Assembly (NCBI RefSeq): GCF_000516515.1
Contig: NZ_KI911784.1
Coordinates: 2,264,881 to 2,328,880, forward strand
DNA from: Chloroflexus sp. Y-396-1
Lineage (GTDB): Bacteria; Chloroflexota; Chloroflexia; Chloroflexales; Chloroflexaceae
DNA length: 64,000 nucleotides
Direction of reading: 5' to 3'
The notes beneath the pieces were generated by a model. The model saw nothing but the letters and a program-made list of their open reading frames with translations, was not told the DNA's origin and did not search any database. Below are positions 29,396 to 38,664 of the stretch, one piece after another. Position 1 is the first letter of the stretch; each line of letters starts with the position of its first letter. The position numbers and the translations under genes were made by a program.

Positions 29396-29445
29396 TCGAT
29401 CTAAGAACTATCACATCGATAGCGCTGTCTGGTCGGTCTTGAGGC

Positions 29446-29504
29446 GGAATGGTGGTTCGCCACCAGAATGGGGCGGGACCAGCACCCGCTTCTGCCACCA
29501 TTCC
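29446..29504. repeat. Inverted repeat GGAATGGTGG / CCACCATTCC
   Basis: Ten-base arms at 29446-29455 and 29495-29504 enclose 39 bp that contain a second pair (GCGGGACC..AGCACCCGC). It lies in the 294-bp gap between the YtxH-like gene and cinA. It may act as a transcriptional barrier after the thrS operon, but no T run follows. Confidence 0.6.
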
Positions 29505-29689
29505 ATGAAAATTGTATTTCGGCGAACCATCGCTATTGTAGGGCAGGAATGCGGTATACTGCATGAAAACAGTGATGGAGAACTTAGTCTCTCTATCCCA
29601 TCAGGAAACTTGATTGTCCTACCTAAGACCTGCCACATCGAATTGAAACACACTTCGGCTCGCCGGTAGCACATCACAACGAGGATTGC

Positions 29690-30877
29690 ATGGACGCTGA
29701 GATTATCGCAATTGGTTCAGAACTCCTGCTCGGTGTAACGGTTGATACCAACAGTGCCTATCTTGCTCGCCAACTAGCGGCTGCGGGCGTCAATGTCTAT
29801 CGCAAAATGGTCGTTGGCGACAATGTCGACCGCATCACTACCGCTGTTCGTGAGGCACTCAGCCGAGCCGATCTGGTGATCTGCACCGGTGGTCTCGGTC
29901 CAACTCTTGATGATGTTACTCGTGAAGCGGTAGCCGCCGCACTGGATCGGCCCTTGGAGTTCCATCCTGAACTCCTCGATCAGATTGCCGCCCGTTTTGC
30001 AGCGATGAACCGTCCGATGAGCGAGAGCAACCGCCGACAGGCGTATGTTCCTGCTGGAGCGCGGATCATTCCTAATCCACGTGGTACGGCCCCGGCCTTT
30101 CTGATCGAAGATGCGCGGGGAACTGTGGTAGTATTGCCTGGCGTGCCTGGTGAGATGCGTTACCTGTTTGAAACGGCGGTGTTACCGTATCTTCGTGAGG
30201 AACGCGGAATCACGACCGTGATTCTGGTGCGCACTCTACATGCGGTCGGCCTTGGTGAAAGTGTCATCGGCGAGCGGATTGCCGATCTGATGCAACAGAC
30301 TAACCCCACAGTTGGGATTTCAGCCAAACGTGCCCGCTACGAATTACGCATCGGTGCGCGTGCCGAAAGTCAGACTGAAGCCGAAGGGATGATTGCCCAT
30401 ACCGAGGCGATCATTCGAGAGCGTCTCGGTCAATACCTGCTGGGAGAAGAAGAGCTACCGACGGTGGTCGCTCGTCTTCTGCGAGAGCGCCATCAAACTC
30501 TAGCGCTCTACGAAGGGATTCTTCGTGCGCCGGTTTTGCAAGCTCTATTGTCGCTGCCCGATAATGATCAGTTGTTGCGTGGCGCTGAGATACATCCGCT
30601 CGATAGTCCGGCTGACGTTCAGGCGGCATCAGACCTGGCCGCTGCTGGTGCAGCCAATGTCGCCGAACGTTGGCAGAGTAGCATTGGTTTGGGCATCCAA
30701 CCGGCAAGTTGGTCAGATAGTAACGGCTTTACCAGCGTCTCGTTTGCCCTCGTCACCTCTGGTGGTGAACGACGGCTGAACCGTCCCTTTGATCTCCGTT
30801 CATCTGATGGCCTTGAGTTTATTGGGACAGCAGCTCTTGACCTCCTGCGTCGCTACCTAGCCGGGGAGCCGGAGTAG
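29690..30877 (+). CDS. cinA: CinA-family protein with degenerate C-terminal domain
   Basis: 395 residues. The N-terminal molybdopterin-binding-like (COG1058) domain is intact: IAIGSELLLG, CTGGLGPTLDD, NRRQAYVPAGA and LPGVPGEMRYLF. In other bacteria this half has ADP-ribose pyrophosphatase activity. The C-terminal half should be an NMN deamidase (PncC) with an ESCTGG motif after TLA; here the equivalent segment reads TLALYEGILRAP and no Ser-Cys-Thr-Gly-Gly is found, so the deamidase is probably inactive. The start ATG at 29690 lies behind CAACGAGGATTGC. Its stop overlaps the next start. Confidence 0.9.
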   Translation: MDAEIIAIGSELLLGVTVDTNSAYLARQLAAAGVNVYRKMVVGDNVDRITTAVREALSRADLVICTGGLGPTLDDVTREAVAAALDRPLEFHPELLDQIAARFAAMNRPMSESNRRQAYVPAGARIIPNPRGTAPAFLIEDARGTVVVLPGVPGEMRYLFETAVLPYLREERGITTVILVRTLHAVGLGESVIGERIADLMQQTNPTVGISAKRARYELRIGARAESQTEAEGMIAHTEAIIRERLGQYLLGEEELPTVVARLLRERHQTLALYEGILRAPVLQALLSLPDNDQLLRGAEIHPLDSPADVQAASDLAAAGAANVAERWQSSIGLGIQPASWSDSNGFTSVSFALVTSGGERRLNRPFDLRSSDGLEFIGTAALDLLRRYLAGEPE

Positions 30878-31599
30878 TGTACACTTCATCATCACCGACA
30901 ACGTTATCTGCTGCCATTGCCCTGATCTGCCGCGATCCTGCGTGGTGGCAGAAATGTCTACTCCACGGGGCGCTGGCAATGACGATCATCGGTCTGCCGC
31001 TGGCCGTTGGTTTCATTATGGAGAGCTACGACAATAGTCGCCGTGGCTTCCCCATCCCGTTACCACCATGGCGCGACTGGACATTACGGGCGATAACCGG
31101 TGTTTTGGCCCTGCTTATCGATCTGGTCTTCTTCGTTCTTCCACTTATGATCGGTATATTGTTGCTGACATGCAGCGGTTTAGCTCTCGTTTTGGCTGCC
31201 CGAACTGACCTGCTCGAACCGGTCATGCGTAGTATTTTGGGCCTGATAGGGTTGATTTGGGCAATTCTGTTTCTAATCGGGGTCGCTCCTATCGGTCGGC
31301 TTATCTTTGCCGAAGAAGGCAAGATTGAACAGGCCCTTAGCATGGAACCGGTGCGGCGGGCCTTCACACCACCATACCGTGCCTATTTTTGGCGGGCACG
31401 ACTGGTCAGTCTGGCAGCGTATGTACCAGCCGGGTTGTTGGTAGCGCTGATGGGATGGTTGCTGGTCGCCAATGCACCGCTGCTGCTGATCGTCCTGAAT
31501 GGGTGGTTACTGTGCAGCGCCGGAGTCTTTGCCCAGTTGGTTGGCGTTCAACTCTATGTGGCGGCTGAACGGCAGGCGCAATCGATGGCACGCACCTGA
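30877..31599 (+). CDS. DUF4013-like integral membrane protein
   Basis: 240 residues with four to six hydrophobic segments, including ALLIDLVFFVLPLMIGILLL, LGLIGLIWAILFLIGVAPI and LLVALMGWLLVANAPLLLIVLNGWLL. The segment RDPAWWQKCLLHGALAM, followed by PLPPWRDWT, is typical of DUF4013 proteins, whose function is unknown. Translation starts at GTG 30877, one base overlapping the TAG of cinA, so it is coupled to it. Confidence 0.75.
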   Translation: MYTSSSPTTLSAAIALICRDPAWWQKCLLHGALAMTIIGLPLAVGFIMESYDNSRRGFPIPLPPWRDWTLRAITGVLALLIDLVFFVLPLMIGILLLTCSGLALVLAARTDLLEPVMRSILGLIGLIWAILFLIGVAPIGRLIFAEEGKIEQALSMEPVRRAFTPPYRAYFWRARLVSLAAYVPAGLLVALMGWLLVANAPLLLIVLNGWLLCSAGVFAQLVGVQLYVAAERQAQSMART

Positions 31600-32255
31600 C
31601 GGTTATGACTTTGCTTTTAGAACGCTTCCGAACGAGACACATCCTACAATCTGAAGATCATGTTCGGGCAAAGATGGGTATCACGCAGTCCGTTCGGCAT
31701 TGTAGGGGCATAGCGGCACCGTGTTCATGATGGTGTCGGGACGATGGACGGTAGGGGCAAAAAATTTTTCGCCCCTACCATCGATACCGATGAAACCAGC
31801 GATCCCGATGATGCGTTCAACGTGGCGGTACGGTTGGTGCGGTTTGCATTGACGATGACGATACGGATATCGGCGGTGCCGTGCCCCATCCATACCACGA
31901 TGGGGGCGCAAACGATGTTATTATATTGCCATTCAACCTTATCACCCAACCGGCAATGCTGATCGGCATCGGGCGGTATGTGCAGATAGGCTCTGTAGAT
32001 AGGCTCGTTCAACGCAGCCTTACAGCCAGGAGCAATCTAGTGGTAGTTTCGCAATGATCCGGTAGAGTAGTTAGTCTTGTGGCGCGCTTTGGTATTGTGC
32101 TATTTCATTCCTAGCCCGTGAATCATCTTCTTTACAGCACCATCTTCAGCGCACCGTATGCAGCGTTCGTCTTTGGTCATCTACTTGGGCAAATAGTGCG
32201 ACAGTTAGCCACTACGCCTATGTCACCGTCGTTGTAGCTACAATAGGAGGACGCA
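31600..32255. other. Intergenic, 656 bp, mostly repeat-like
   Basis: Holds the 30-bp palindrome described separately and shorter TGTAGGGGC-type fragments (31702, 31905). No gene is supported. The plus-strand sequence just before pgsA (CAATAGGAGGACGCA) is its ribosome site. Confidence 0.5.
31750..31779. repeat. Near-perfect 30-bp palindrome
   Basis: GGTAGGGGC at 31750-31758 and GCCCCTACC at 31771-31779 flank AAAAAATTTTTC, so the whole is self-complementary except for one mismatched pair. With its A/T core it could form a strong hairpin and terminate transcription in either direction. Similar GTAGGGGCG fragments recur in the MITE-like elements. Confidence 0.85.
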
Positions 32256-32810
32256 ATGGCTTTTCGCGACCTCATTCAGCCACGAGAACTACTCTACCCA
32301 TCAAATCTGTTGACGATCAGCCGTTTGTTACTCTTGCCGGCAACGATTTACTACATGCAGCGCAATGACCGTCGTCAACGGGCGTTGGTCTTACTGGCGA
32401 TTACGATGATCACCGACGCACTCGATGGGCCAATTGCCCGTCGGCGTGGTGAAGTATCGAAGCTGGGCCAGATTCTCGACCCGATTGCCGATAAGGTATT
32501 GATCGACTCGGCAGCAGTGATGCTGTCTCGCACACGCGGGTTTCCGTGGTGGGCAACCGGCTTACTCATCTTCCGCGATATTGGGATTTTGCTGGCCGGA
32601 TTTATTGTCCTGCGTCGCAAAGCGCGTATTACTACGGCAGCCAGTAGTGGTAAGCTGACCACGCTGGCGATGACGCTGGTCGCGTTGCTTTATTTGTCCG
32701 GTGGCCCGCGCTGGGGGAAACCGGCCCTTTATGCTGCACTTATTCCATTTGGCCTTTCGTTTGTGGAATATGGTTGGCGCTTCTGGAAGATTATGTGCAA
32801 TGATGATTGA
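32256..32810 (+). CDS. pgsA: CDP-alcohol phosphatidyltransferase, PgsA-like
   Basis: Probably makes phosphatidylglycerol-phosphate from CDP-diacylglycerol and glycerol-3-phosphate in the membrane. 184 residues with about five hydrophobic segments. The CDP-OH-P signature is complete: DALDGPIARRRGEVSKLG followed by QILDPIADK, giving D-G-x2-A-R-x8-G-x3-D-x3-D. The start ATG at 32256 lies behind TAGGAGGACGCA. Other CDP-alcohol transferases (phosphatidylinositol-type) cannot be ruled out from the motif alone. It is followed by a terminator and convergent with the zinc-ribbon gene. Confidence 0.85.
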   Translation: MAFRDLIQPRELLYPSNLLTISRLLLLPATIYYMQRNDRRQRALVLLAITMITDALDGPIARRRGEVSKLGQILDPIADKVLIDSAAVMLSRTRGFPWWATGLLIFRDIGILLAGFIVLRRKARITTAASSGKLTTLAMTLVALLYLSGGPRWGKPALYAALIPFGLSFVEYGWRFWKIMCNDD

Positions 32811-32825
32811 TTGTACCAATTGCAG

Positions 32826-32848
32826 GGGCGGGGCGAAACCCGCCCTTT
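32826..32848 (+). terminator. Intrinsic terminator after pgsA
   Basis: GGGCGGG (32826-32832), six-base loop GCGAAA, CCCGCCC (32839-32845), then TTT. It lies between convergent genes and begins 15 bp after the pgsA stop. Confidence 0.65.
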
Positions 32849-32856
32849 GCGTTTCA

Positions 32857-34050
32857 TCACCTGCGTATGGTAATCTCATCGTAACGTACAATCGCGCCGG
32901 CTTTATCAAAACTGGTAACTGCCAGACCAATTTCTCCGCTGGTAAAGGTCGGATCACGGGTTTTTTCGACCTGACGGTCGTTAATAAAGAGGGTGATCTC
33001 GTCGCTGTTCAGTACCACTCGAATACGATTCTTCGCCGCATTGATCACATTATGCTTTGTCCAATCAATGAGTGTGACCCACCGATCGTCTTTTAACAGT
33101 TCGAGTGCGTAGTAGCCATCGTTGGATACACTGAACAAGTAGAAGTTGTTGGAATCCTGATAGTGGAAGATCAGCCCGGCAGCAACTTTTGCACTATTCT
33201 GTGGGACCGAATAGCTCGTCTCGATTACTACATCACGGTACGTTCCTTCCACCAATGCCCATGCCAGCGTCTCTGATTCTTTTACCTCGATGACGTAGCC
33301 ACCCTGTTCATAGGCGTAACGCGAGCTCCTGTCCTCACTCTCCCCCAAATCGCTCGCCTGCGGGTCTTCAAAATCGTCGCGAAACAAGACCTGACCTCCG
33401 GTAACCGGTGCAACAGCGCCGCCTCCACCAGTGGTTGCCGATGTCGGTACAGGGTTATTCGAAGCTGTGTCTAGTGTTGGGAAGATCGATATGAATACAA
33501 GTATACATGCAACAACGAACAGGAGGAGTAAACAGCCACCTCCACCAACCAATCCCCACACCAACCAGTTGTTTGTGCTTTTCGCTGTCATGTCGGTCGT
33601 CGCGGGGATTTGAAATGGATTGGGCGGAGTTGATGATCCGCTGTATGCAGGAGGGGGTGGTGGTAGAAACGGATCAGGAGGTGTTCCTACACTTTGTACG
33701 GGAGGAATAACGGGTGGTACTCCTGGTGGTGACTGGGGTGGTGGCGATCCGGCTGGCGGCAGCACGACCGTTGGTGGCGCGCCAGCTGGCGGCTGCGCTG
33801 GTGGCAGCACGACCGTTGGTGGCGCGCCGGCTGGCGGCTGCGCTGGTGGCAGCACGACCGTTGGTGGCGCGCCGGCTGGGGGTTGTCCGGGTGGCAACAC
33901 GACCGTTGGTGGTACTCCGGCTGGTGGTTTAGGTGGAGTTGCGGCTGACTTTTCAGGAACGCGCGCACCACACTCTGTACAAAAACGATCTTCGGGGGAC
34001 AACTTACTGCCACATTGAGCGCAGAAGGTAGGCGATTGTGGTTCACTCAT
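32857..34050 (-). CDS. Zinc-ribbon, Pro-repeat, single-TM protein with extracytoplasmic lectin-like domain
   Basis: 397 residues. A zinc ribbon (Cys10, Cys13, Cys24, Cys27) starts the protein, followed by four 15-residue repeats PPAGAPPTVVLPPAQ (about 42-101) and more Pro-rich linker. One transmembrane helix (about 162-190) leads to an outside domain of about 180 residues (LFRDDFEDP..WALVEGTYRDVVIETSY..AGLIFHYQDSNNFYLFSV..GEIGLAVTS) with the pattern of concanavalin/LamG-like or DUF1080-like beta-sandwich domains. Such a domain could bind sugar, but that is inference. The repeats are also near-identical at DNA level. It begins 11 bp after hisC on the same strand. Confidence 0.8.
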   Translation of the reverse strand: MSEPQSPTFCAQCGSKLSPEDRFCTECGARVPEKSAATPPKPPAGVPPTVVLPPGQPPAGAPPTVVLPPAQPPAGAPPTVVLPPAQPPAGAPPTVVLPPAGSPPPQSPPGVPPVIPPVQSVGTPPDPFLPPPPPAYSGSSTPPNPFQIPATTDMTAKSTNNWLVWGLVGGGGCLLLLFVVACILVFISIFPTLDTASNNPVPTSATTGGGGAVAPVTGGQVLFRDDFEDPQASDLGESEDRSSRYAYEQGGYVIEVKESETLAWALVEGTYRDVVIETSYSVPQNSAKVAAGLIFHYQDSNNFYLFSVSNDGYYALELLKDDRWVTLIDWTKHNVINAAKNRIRVVLNSDEITLFINDRQVEKTRDPTFTSGEIGLAVTSFDKAGAIVRYDEITIRR

Positions 34051-34061
34051 ATCATCTCCTC

Positions 34062-35168
34062 TTAGCGTGACGCACGATGCTCATCGGCAGTGTATGCGGC
34101 AGACAGCACCTCGCGCAATGCTGCAACAAACATCTCATTCTCTGCGTGAGTACCAAATGAAATCCGAATCCAACCTGGCAACCCCCAACTACTGAGCGGC
34201 GTTACCAACACCCCACGTTGGGCCAGCGCGGTTGCTACCGCCATATCATCCGAAACTGCCGCCACCACAAAGTTCGTCTCACCCGCAATAACGGTAATCC
34301 CCATCGCCCGCAATTGGGTTGTTAGGAACATACGACTGGCGACGGCATGAGTCAGTGAACGTTCAAGATGTTCAGCGTCATCGAGCGCTGCCAGACCAGC
34401 AATGTGAGCCAGTGTATTCACGTTGAACACCGGCCGTACTCGTTCGAGATAAGCGATCAAATCGGGGTTGCCGAAGGCGTAACCCAACCGGAGACCGGCC
34501 AACCCGTGAATCTTGGCAAAGGTACGTATCACCAACAGATTATCTTGTCCGGCTCGAATCAGCGGTAATAGATCGGGAAAATCAGGACGAGTGACAAATT
34601 CTCGATACGCCTCATCAACTACCACCAGCACATCTGTTGGTACCTGTTCAAGAAACGTCATCAGTTCCGCTGCGCCAACGGTCGTTCCGGTCGGATTATT
34701 TGGATTACAGACAAAGATCAGACGGGTTTGCGGGGTAATCGCGGCGGCCATTGCCGGTAGATCGTGCGTCATCTCACGCAGGGGAACCTGACGGGCAATT
34801 GCACCCTGGGCCTGAATACGTCGCGCATAGCTGATAAACGACCCCTGGGCCAGCACGGCTTCATCGCCTTCACCGAGCAGAGCATGGCAGACCAACATGA
34901 TCAACTCATCCGAACCATTTCCGAGCATCACCTGATCGGGTCGCACATCAAACCGCTCGGCGAGCGCATATTTCAGGGTCGTGCCGCTGGCATCAGGATA
35001 GCGATGGATATTGTTCAACGCAGCCTGAAGTGCAGCCAACGCCCGGGGTGAAGGACCTAACGGGTTTTCGTTCGCAGCCAACCGCACAGACACCACGTCG
35101 GATGCGGTGCGTTGCGGTGGTGGGGCGGGGGATAATGCCTGCACAAACGATTTCTTACGAACTGGCAC
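34062..35168 (-). CDS. hisC: Histidinol-phosphate aminotransferase
   Basis: PLP-dependent class I/II aminotransferase of histidine synthesis (imidazole-acetol phosphate to histidinol phosphate), 368 residues. Visible: LAANENPLGPSP at the N-terminus, GNGSDELI, CNPNNPTGT, VVDEAYREF, and the PLP-Lys in TFAKIHGLAGLRLGYAFG. The WIRISFGT segment carries the C-terminal Arg for the substrate carboxylate or phosphate. No other his gene is adjacent, so a related aromatic aminotransferase role is possible. The start ATG at 35168 follows GAGGAGGATTCACGTGCC-type sequence. It lies 14 bp downstream of the kinase gene. Confidence 0.92.
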   Translation of the reverse strand: MPVRKKSFVQALSPAPPPQRTASDVVSVRLAANENPLGPSPRALAALQAALNNIHRYPDASGTTLKYALAERFDVRPDQVMLGNGSDELIMLVCHALLGEGDEAVLAQGSFISYARRIQAQGAIARQVPLREMTHDLPAMAAAITPQTRLIFVCNPNNPTGTTVGAAELMTFLEQVPTDVLVVVDEAYREFVTRPDFPDLLPLIRAGQDNLLVIRTFAKIHGLAGLRLGYAFGNPDLIAYLERVRPVFNVNTLAHIAGLAALDDAEHLERSLTHAVASRMFLTTQLRAMGITVIAGETNFVVAAVSDDMAVATALAQRGVLVTPLSSWGLPGWIRISFGTHAENEMFVAALREVLSAAYTADEHRASR

Positions 35169-35182
35169 GTGAATCCTCCTCG

Positions 35183-37393
35183 TTAACGTAACTCTGAGAT
35201 GCGATCATTGGCCGAACGTTGCGGTTGTTCAACCGGTAAGAGCACCATAAAGGTACTGCCCTGACCTTCACGGCTTTCGATCCAGATCTGACCACCGTGC
35301 ATCTGGACGATTTCACGGCTCAGGTAGAGGCCCAACCCTAGCCCTTCGGCCTGTCGGCCTGGGGCACGGTAATAGCGCTGGAAGACGCGCTCCTGTTCTT
35401 CGGGTGGAATGCCTGGCCCTTGATCGCTGACACTAATCAGAACGGCAGGTACCTGACTGTTCAACAAGATCGCACTCCGGAGACGCACACCGATCACGCT
35501 CTCGGGGGGGCTGTACTTGATGGCATTGCTGATCAGATTGGTCAGAACCTGACGAATACGCATCGGATCGCAGGTGATGATCAATTCAGTCGTTTCACCT
35601 TCGAGCAGTAACTCTCGATTACCGGCGCTGGGCCGCTGCTGGTCGATTACCTGCTGGACTAAGGTCACCAGATTGATCTGCTGGTACTGCAAATCAAACT
35701 GACCGGCATCGAGACGAGAAACATCGAGCAAATTATCCACCAGGCGCAGCATGTGCGATACCTGTTGGGTCAGGATAGTCAACCCGTGCAGATCGCGGGG
35801 ATCACCCTCGCGCTGTTGTTCACGTCGTAGCAAGAGATCGGCATAACTGCGCACCGCTGCCAGTGGACTGCGCAATTCATGGGCAGCTACGGCTAGGAAT
35901 TCATCTTTCGCCCGTTGAACCTTCTGCGTTGCGGTAATATCACGGAATGTAATCACTGCGCCCTCAACCTCTCCCCGTTCATTGACTGCCGGTGCACCAC
36001 TGAAGCTAAAAAAGCGTTCGGTTTGATCGGGTAAGTGCCGCATCAACCGATAATCAGAGAATGTCTCACCGCGAAGCGCACGGGTAAACGGAAGCTCGTC
36101 GGGCGTTAGCGGATGACCATCGAGATCACGCAAATCGTAGAGTTCAGGAATGGTTGCCAGTGGGGTTTCAAAACTCAAATTGGCCTGGGGAAGCAGATCA
36201 TGGGCCGCCTGATTCGCCAGTGTCAGCCGACCATAGCGGTCGCAGAGTAATACCCCTTCGGCAATCGACTCGACGACCGTATGAAATTTCCGTCGCTCAC
36301 GTTGGCTGTCTTCGTACAAGCGAACGTTCGCAATCGCAAAGCCAACCTGATTACAGATTGGCATCAACATATCTTTATCAATAGCCCTGGTGAATTCGAG
36401 ATCGCCGAACAATGCCAGTACACCGGTAACCGTACCACCGGCCAGCAGCGGAAGATACGCTGCGGCCATCAGGCCAGCTTCCAGCAGCGGCGTTTCACCA
36501 CGTTCAGATAAGAGGGGACGAACGGCAGGCTGACCGTAACGCACAATCTCGGCGCAGGGGCTAGCATCAACCGCGACCTGGTCAAAACAGCTCAGCGCTG
36601 CCGGGTCGATATGAGACCAGGCACTGATCTGGAGCCGCTCTTGAGCCGGGTCGAACAGCAAAAGTGCACCACTCTGGGCTGGTGTGAGTTCGAGGACGAC
36701 GGTCAACACGCTCTGCACTAGGTCAGGTAGATCGGCGGCGGTGCTGATCGAGGTAACAACAGCATCAAACGCCTTCAACCGCTGATGACTACGGCGGAGT
36801 TCATCGTAGAGCTGGGCATTGCGAATCGCTGCCGCGACCATCCCGGCAATCATCTCGAGGTCAACTGTTGCTAGTCGGAAGGAATCGGTAGGGACACCGA
36901 TCAATTCCAGCACACCGACAAACGATGGTCCGGCTCGTAACGGGATGGCGGTTACTGTCAAGCTACGGGGCAACAGATCGCTGATGGCCTGAAACACCGC
37001 TTGCGCCTGGGGTGATGCAATGCCCTGGAGTTCGCGATAGCCGTGCTCGCCATGTTGTTGCACAAGAGCTTCGCGTTGCCAGGCTAATCCGGCTGCACCC
37101 TCACCGCTGCGTAACCTGAGCCGCAGCCATTGATCATGCGTAGCGGGGGGCATCGTCAAGCCGGCCTGTGCCACCGGTTGCAAACTGCTGCCCTTAACCA
37201 ACCAGAGAACCGCCGCCGTAACTGCCGGTAACATGTCAATCACACCCGTCACCAGCGCTGGAAAGAGGCGTTCTGGTTCTTGCAACGCTAGCCAGGTAAT
37301 ACCGGTCTGCAACCAATGTTGTACTCGTTCGGTGGGGATTGACCGTTCGTTTACCTGATCAGAAAGATGCAGCTCAGACTGGTGCTCCGTCAT
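35183..37393 (-). CDS. GAF-GAF-PAS sensor histidine kinase
   Basis: Cytoplasmic histidine kinase of 736 residues. Two GAF domains (about 30-195 and 210-365), one PAS domain (about 370-490), HisKA with phospho-acceptor His505 (AAHELRSPLAAVRSYADLLL) and HATPase (NLISNAIKYSPP, DQGPGIPP, GLGLGLYLSREIV). No transmembrane segment is seen, so it senses a soluble or internal signal through the GAF/PAS domains; no tetrapyrrole-binding Cys was identified. The start ATG at 37393 follows GGAGAGAAGACCGT and overlaps the epimerase stop (ATGA). No regulator is adjacent, so the partner is unknown. Confidence 0.92.
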   Translation of the reverse strand: MTEHQSELHLSDQVNERSIPTERVQHWLQTGITWLALQEPERLFPALVTGVIDMLPAVTAAVLWLVKGSSLQPVAQAGLTMPPATHDQWLRLRLRSGEGAAGLAWQREALVQQHGEHGYRELQGIASPQAQAVFQAISDLLPRSLTVTAIPLRAGPSFVGVLELIGVPTDSFRLATVDLEMIAGMVAAAIRNAQLYDELRRSHQRLKAFDAVVTSISTAADLPDLVQSVLTVVLELTPAQSGALLLFDPAQERLQISAWSHIDPAALSCFDQVAVDASPCAEIVRYGQPAVRPLLSERGETPLLEAGLMAAAYLPLLAGGTVTGVLALFGDLEFTRAIDKDMLMPICNQVGFAIANVRLYEDSQRERRKFHTVVESIAEGVLLCDRYGRLTLANQAAHDLLPQANLSFETPLATIPELYDLRDLDGHPLTPDELPFTRALRGETFSDYRLMRHLPDQTERFFSFSGAPAVNERGEVEGAVITFRDITATQKVQRAKDEFLAVAAHELRSPLAAVRSYADLLLRREQQREGDPRDLHGLTILTQQVSHMLRLVDNLLDVSRLDAGQFDLQYQQINLVTLVQQVIDQQRPSAGNRELLLEGETTELIITCDPMRIRQVLTNLISNAIKYSPPESVIGVRLRSAILLNSQVPAVLISVSDQGPGIPPEEQERVFQRYYRAPGRQAEGLGLGLYLSREIVQMHGGQIWIESREGQGSTFMVLLPVEQPQRSANDRISELR

Positions 37394-38334
37394 ACGGTCT
37401 TCTCTCCGTGCGACCATGCCACGGCACGGCGAATGCCTTCAGGTAACGGTACCTGCGGCTGAAAACCCAGCAATTCACGGGCCTGTCGAATATCGGCTAC
37501 GTAGTAGGTCACTTCGCCAACCCGCTTAGCCGGTTGGACGATAATCTCTGGCTGTCGACCTAAAGCCTGACCGATCAATTCGGCCACTCGAATCAGTGAA
37601 TTACCCTCGCCATAAGCCAGATTGATAGTACGATTGACAACTTCCCCTCTACATAAACGTGTGATACCGCGCATAATACCATCGATACAATCATCGATAT
37701 ACGTAAAATCGAGCACTTTATCACTACCGTACACTGTTACCGGTTCACCACGCCTGATCCGATGGATAAACAACGGAATCACCCGTTCCATGCGATTAAG
37801 ATCGTTATCAAAACGGCCATAAACATTGGAAAAGCGAAACACAATGTAGCGTAAGCCGTAACAACGTGCGTAGGCGTAGATCAACGCTTCGCCGGCAATT
37901 TTTGACGCCGAGTATGGACTTTCGGTAAAGCTAAAATCGGCGCGAGTCTCTTCCGTGATATACCGATGAATATCGCCGTATACCTCACGCGATGAGGCAA
38001 AGATGATTGGCAAGTCGTGTAGTCGGCAATATTCAAGCACATTATATGTAATGTTGATGTTTTCCAACGCTCGATGTGGCTCGGTTACCAGATCGTGGAC
38101 CTTAGCATTGGCTGCGAGATGCACCACTAGATCACACGGTGGATAAGGTGCACCGCCGATACCTGCACGAAAATCGCGCTGCGGAACAGCAAGGTCTTGT
38201 AGTAGCGTAGGGATGCGATCAGTCCATGTATTCACCCGTCGGTCAATCCCAAAAACGTCATGACCTGCCTCAAGTAACCGCAGGCCGAGATTGGTGCCAA
38301 TCATGCCAGAAGAACCGGTGATCAGGATGCGCAT
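37390..38334 (-). CDS. NAD-dependent epimerase/dehydratase (extended SDR)
   Basis: Nucleotide-sugar epimerase or dehydratase, 314 residues. NAD binding is shown by GSSGMIG (7-13) and the acidic residue in GIDRR. The active site has Ser/Thr in FASSREVYG and YSASK with the catalytic Tyr and Lys. SNVYGRFDNDLNRMERVIPLF and VLDFTYIDDCIDG are typical of UDP-glucose 4-epimerase-like members. The exact sugar is unknown. Translationally coupled to the downstream kinase, an unusual pair. Confidence 0.88.
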   Translation of the reverse strand: MRILITGSSGMIGTNLGLRLLEAGHDVFGIDRRVNTWTDRIPTLLQDLAVPQRDFRAGIGGAPYPPCDLVVHLAANAKVHDLVTEPHRALENINITYNVLEYCRLHDLPIIFASSREVYGDIHRYITEETRADFSFTESPYSASKIAGEALIYAYARCYGLRYIVFRFSNVYGRFDNDLNRMERVIPLFIHRIRRGEPVTVYGSDKVLDFTYIDDCIDGIMRGITRLCRGEVVNRTINLAYGEGNSLIRVAELIGQALGRQPEIIVQPAKRVGEVTYYVADIRQARELLGFQPQVPLPEGIRRAVAWSHGEKTV

Positions 38335-38664
38335 TGGTAGAACCGTATTGCCAATCGGTGAAAGGGCCTATGCACGTCACTCGATGCCCGTCCTTGTCTA
38401 ATACCTTCAGCGACGTGTGCTAACAGTATAGCATGCAACCAAAGGAGGGCTAATACAGGGATGTTGCCTTTTAAGGGGCAAAGCGCATTCTCTCGCCGAC
38501 AGTGACGATGGGGGGAAGAGAAAGGGTGAGCAACACCCTATCCACAGGGCCTGTGGAGGTAGCTCCCCGTTCCAACAGTGGTCTGTGACTATACTCGTTT
38601 CATTCCACTAATGAATGCCCGTCGCCGAATTGGGAGAGGCTCGTTCCAAACCCATCTCTGATGG

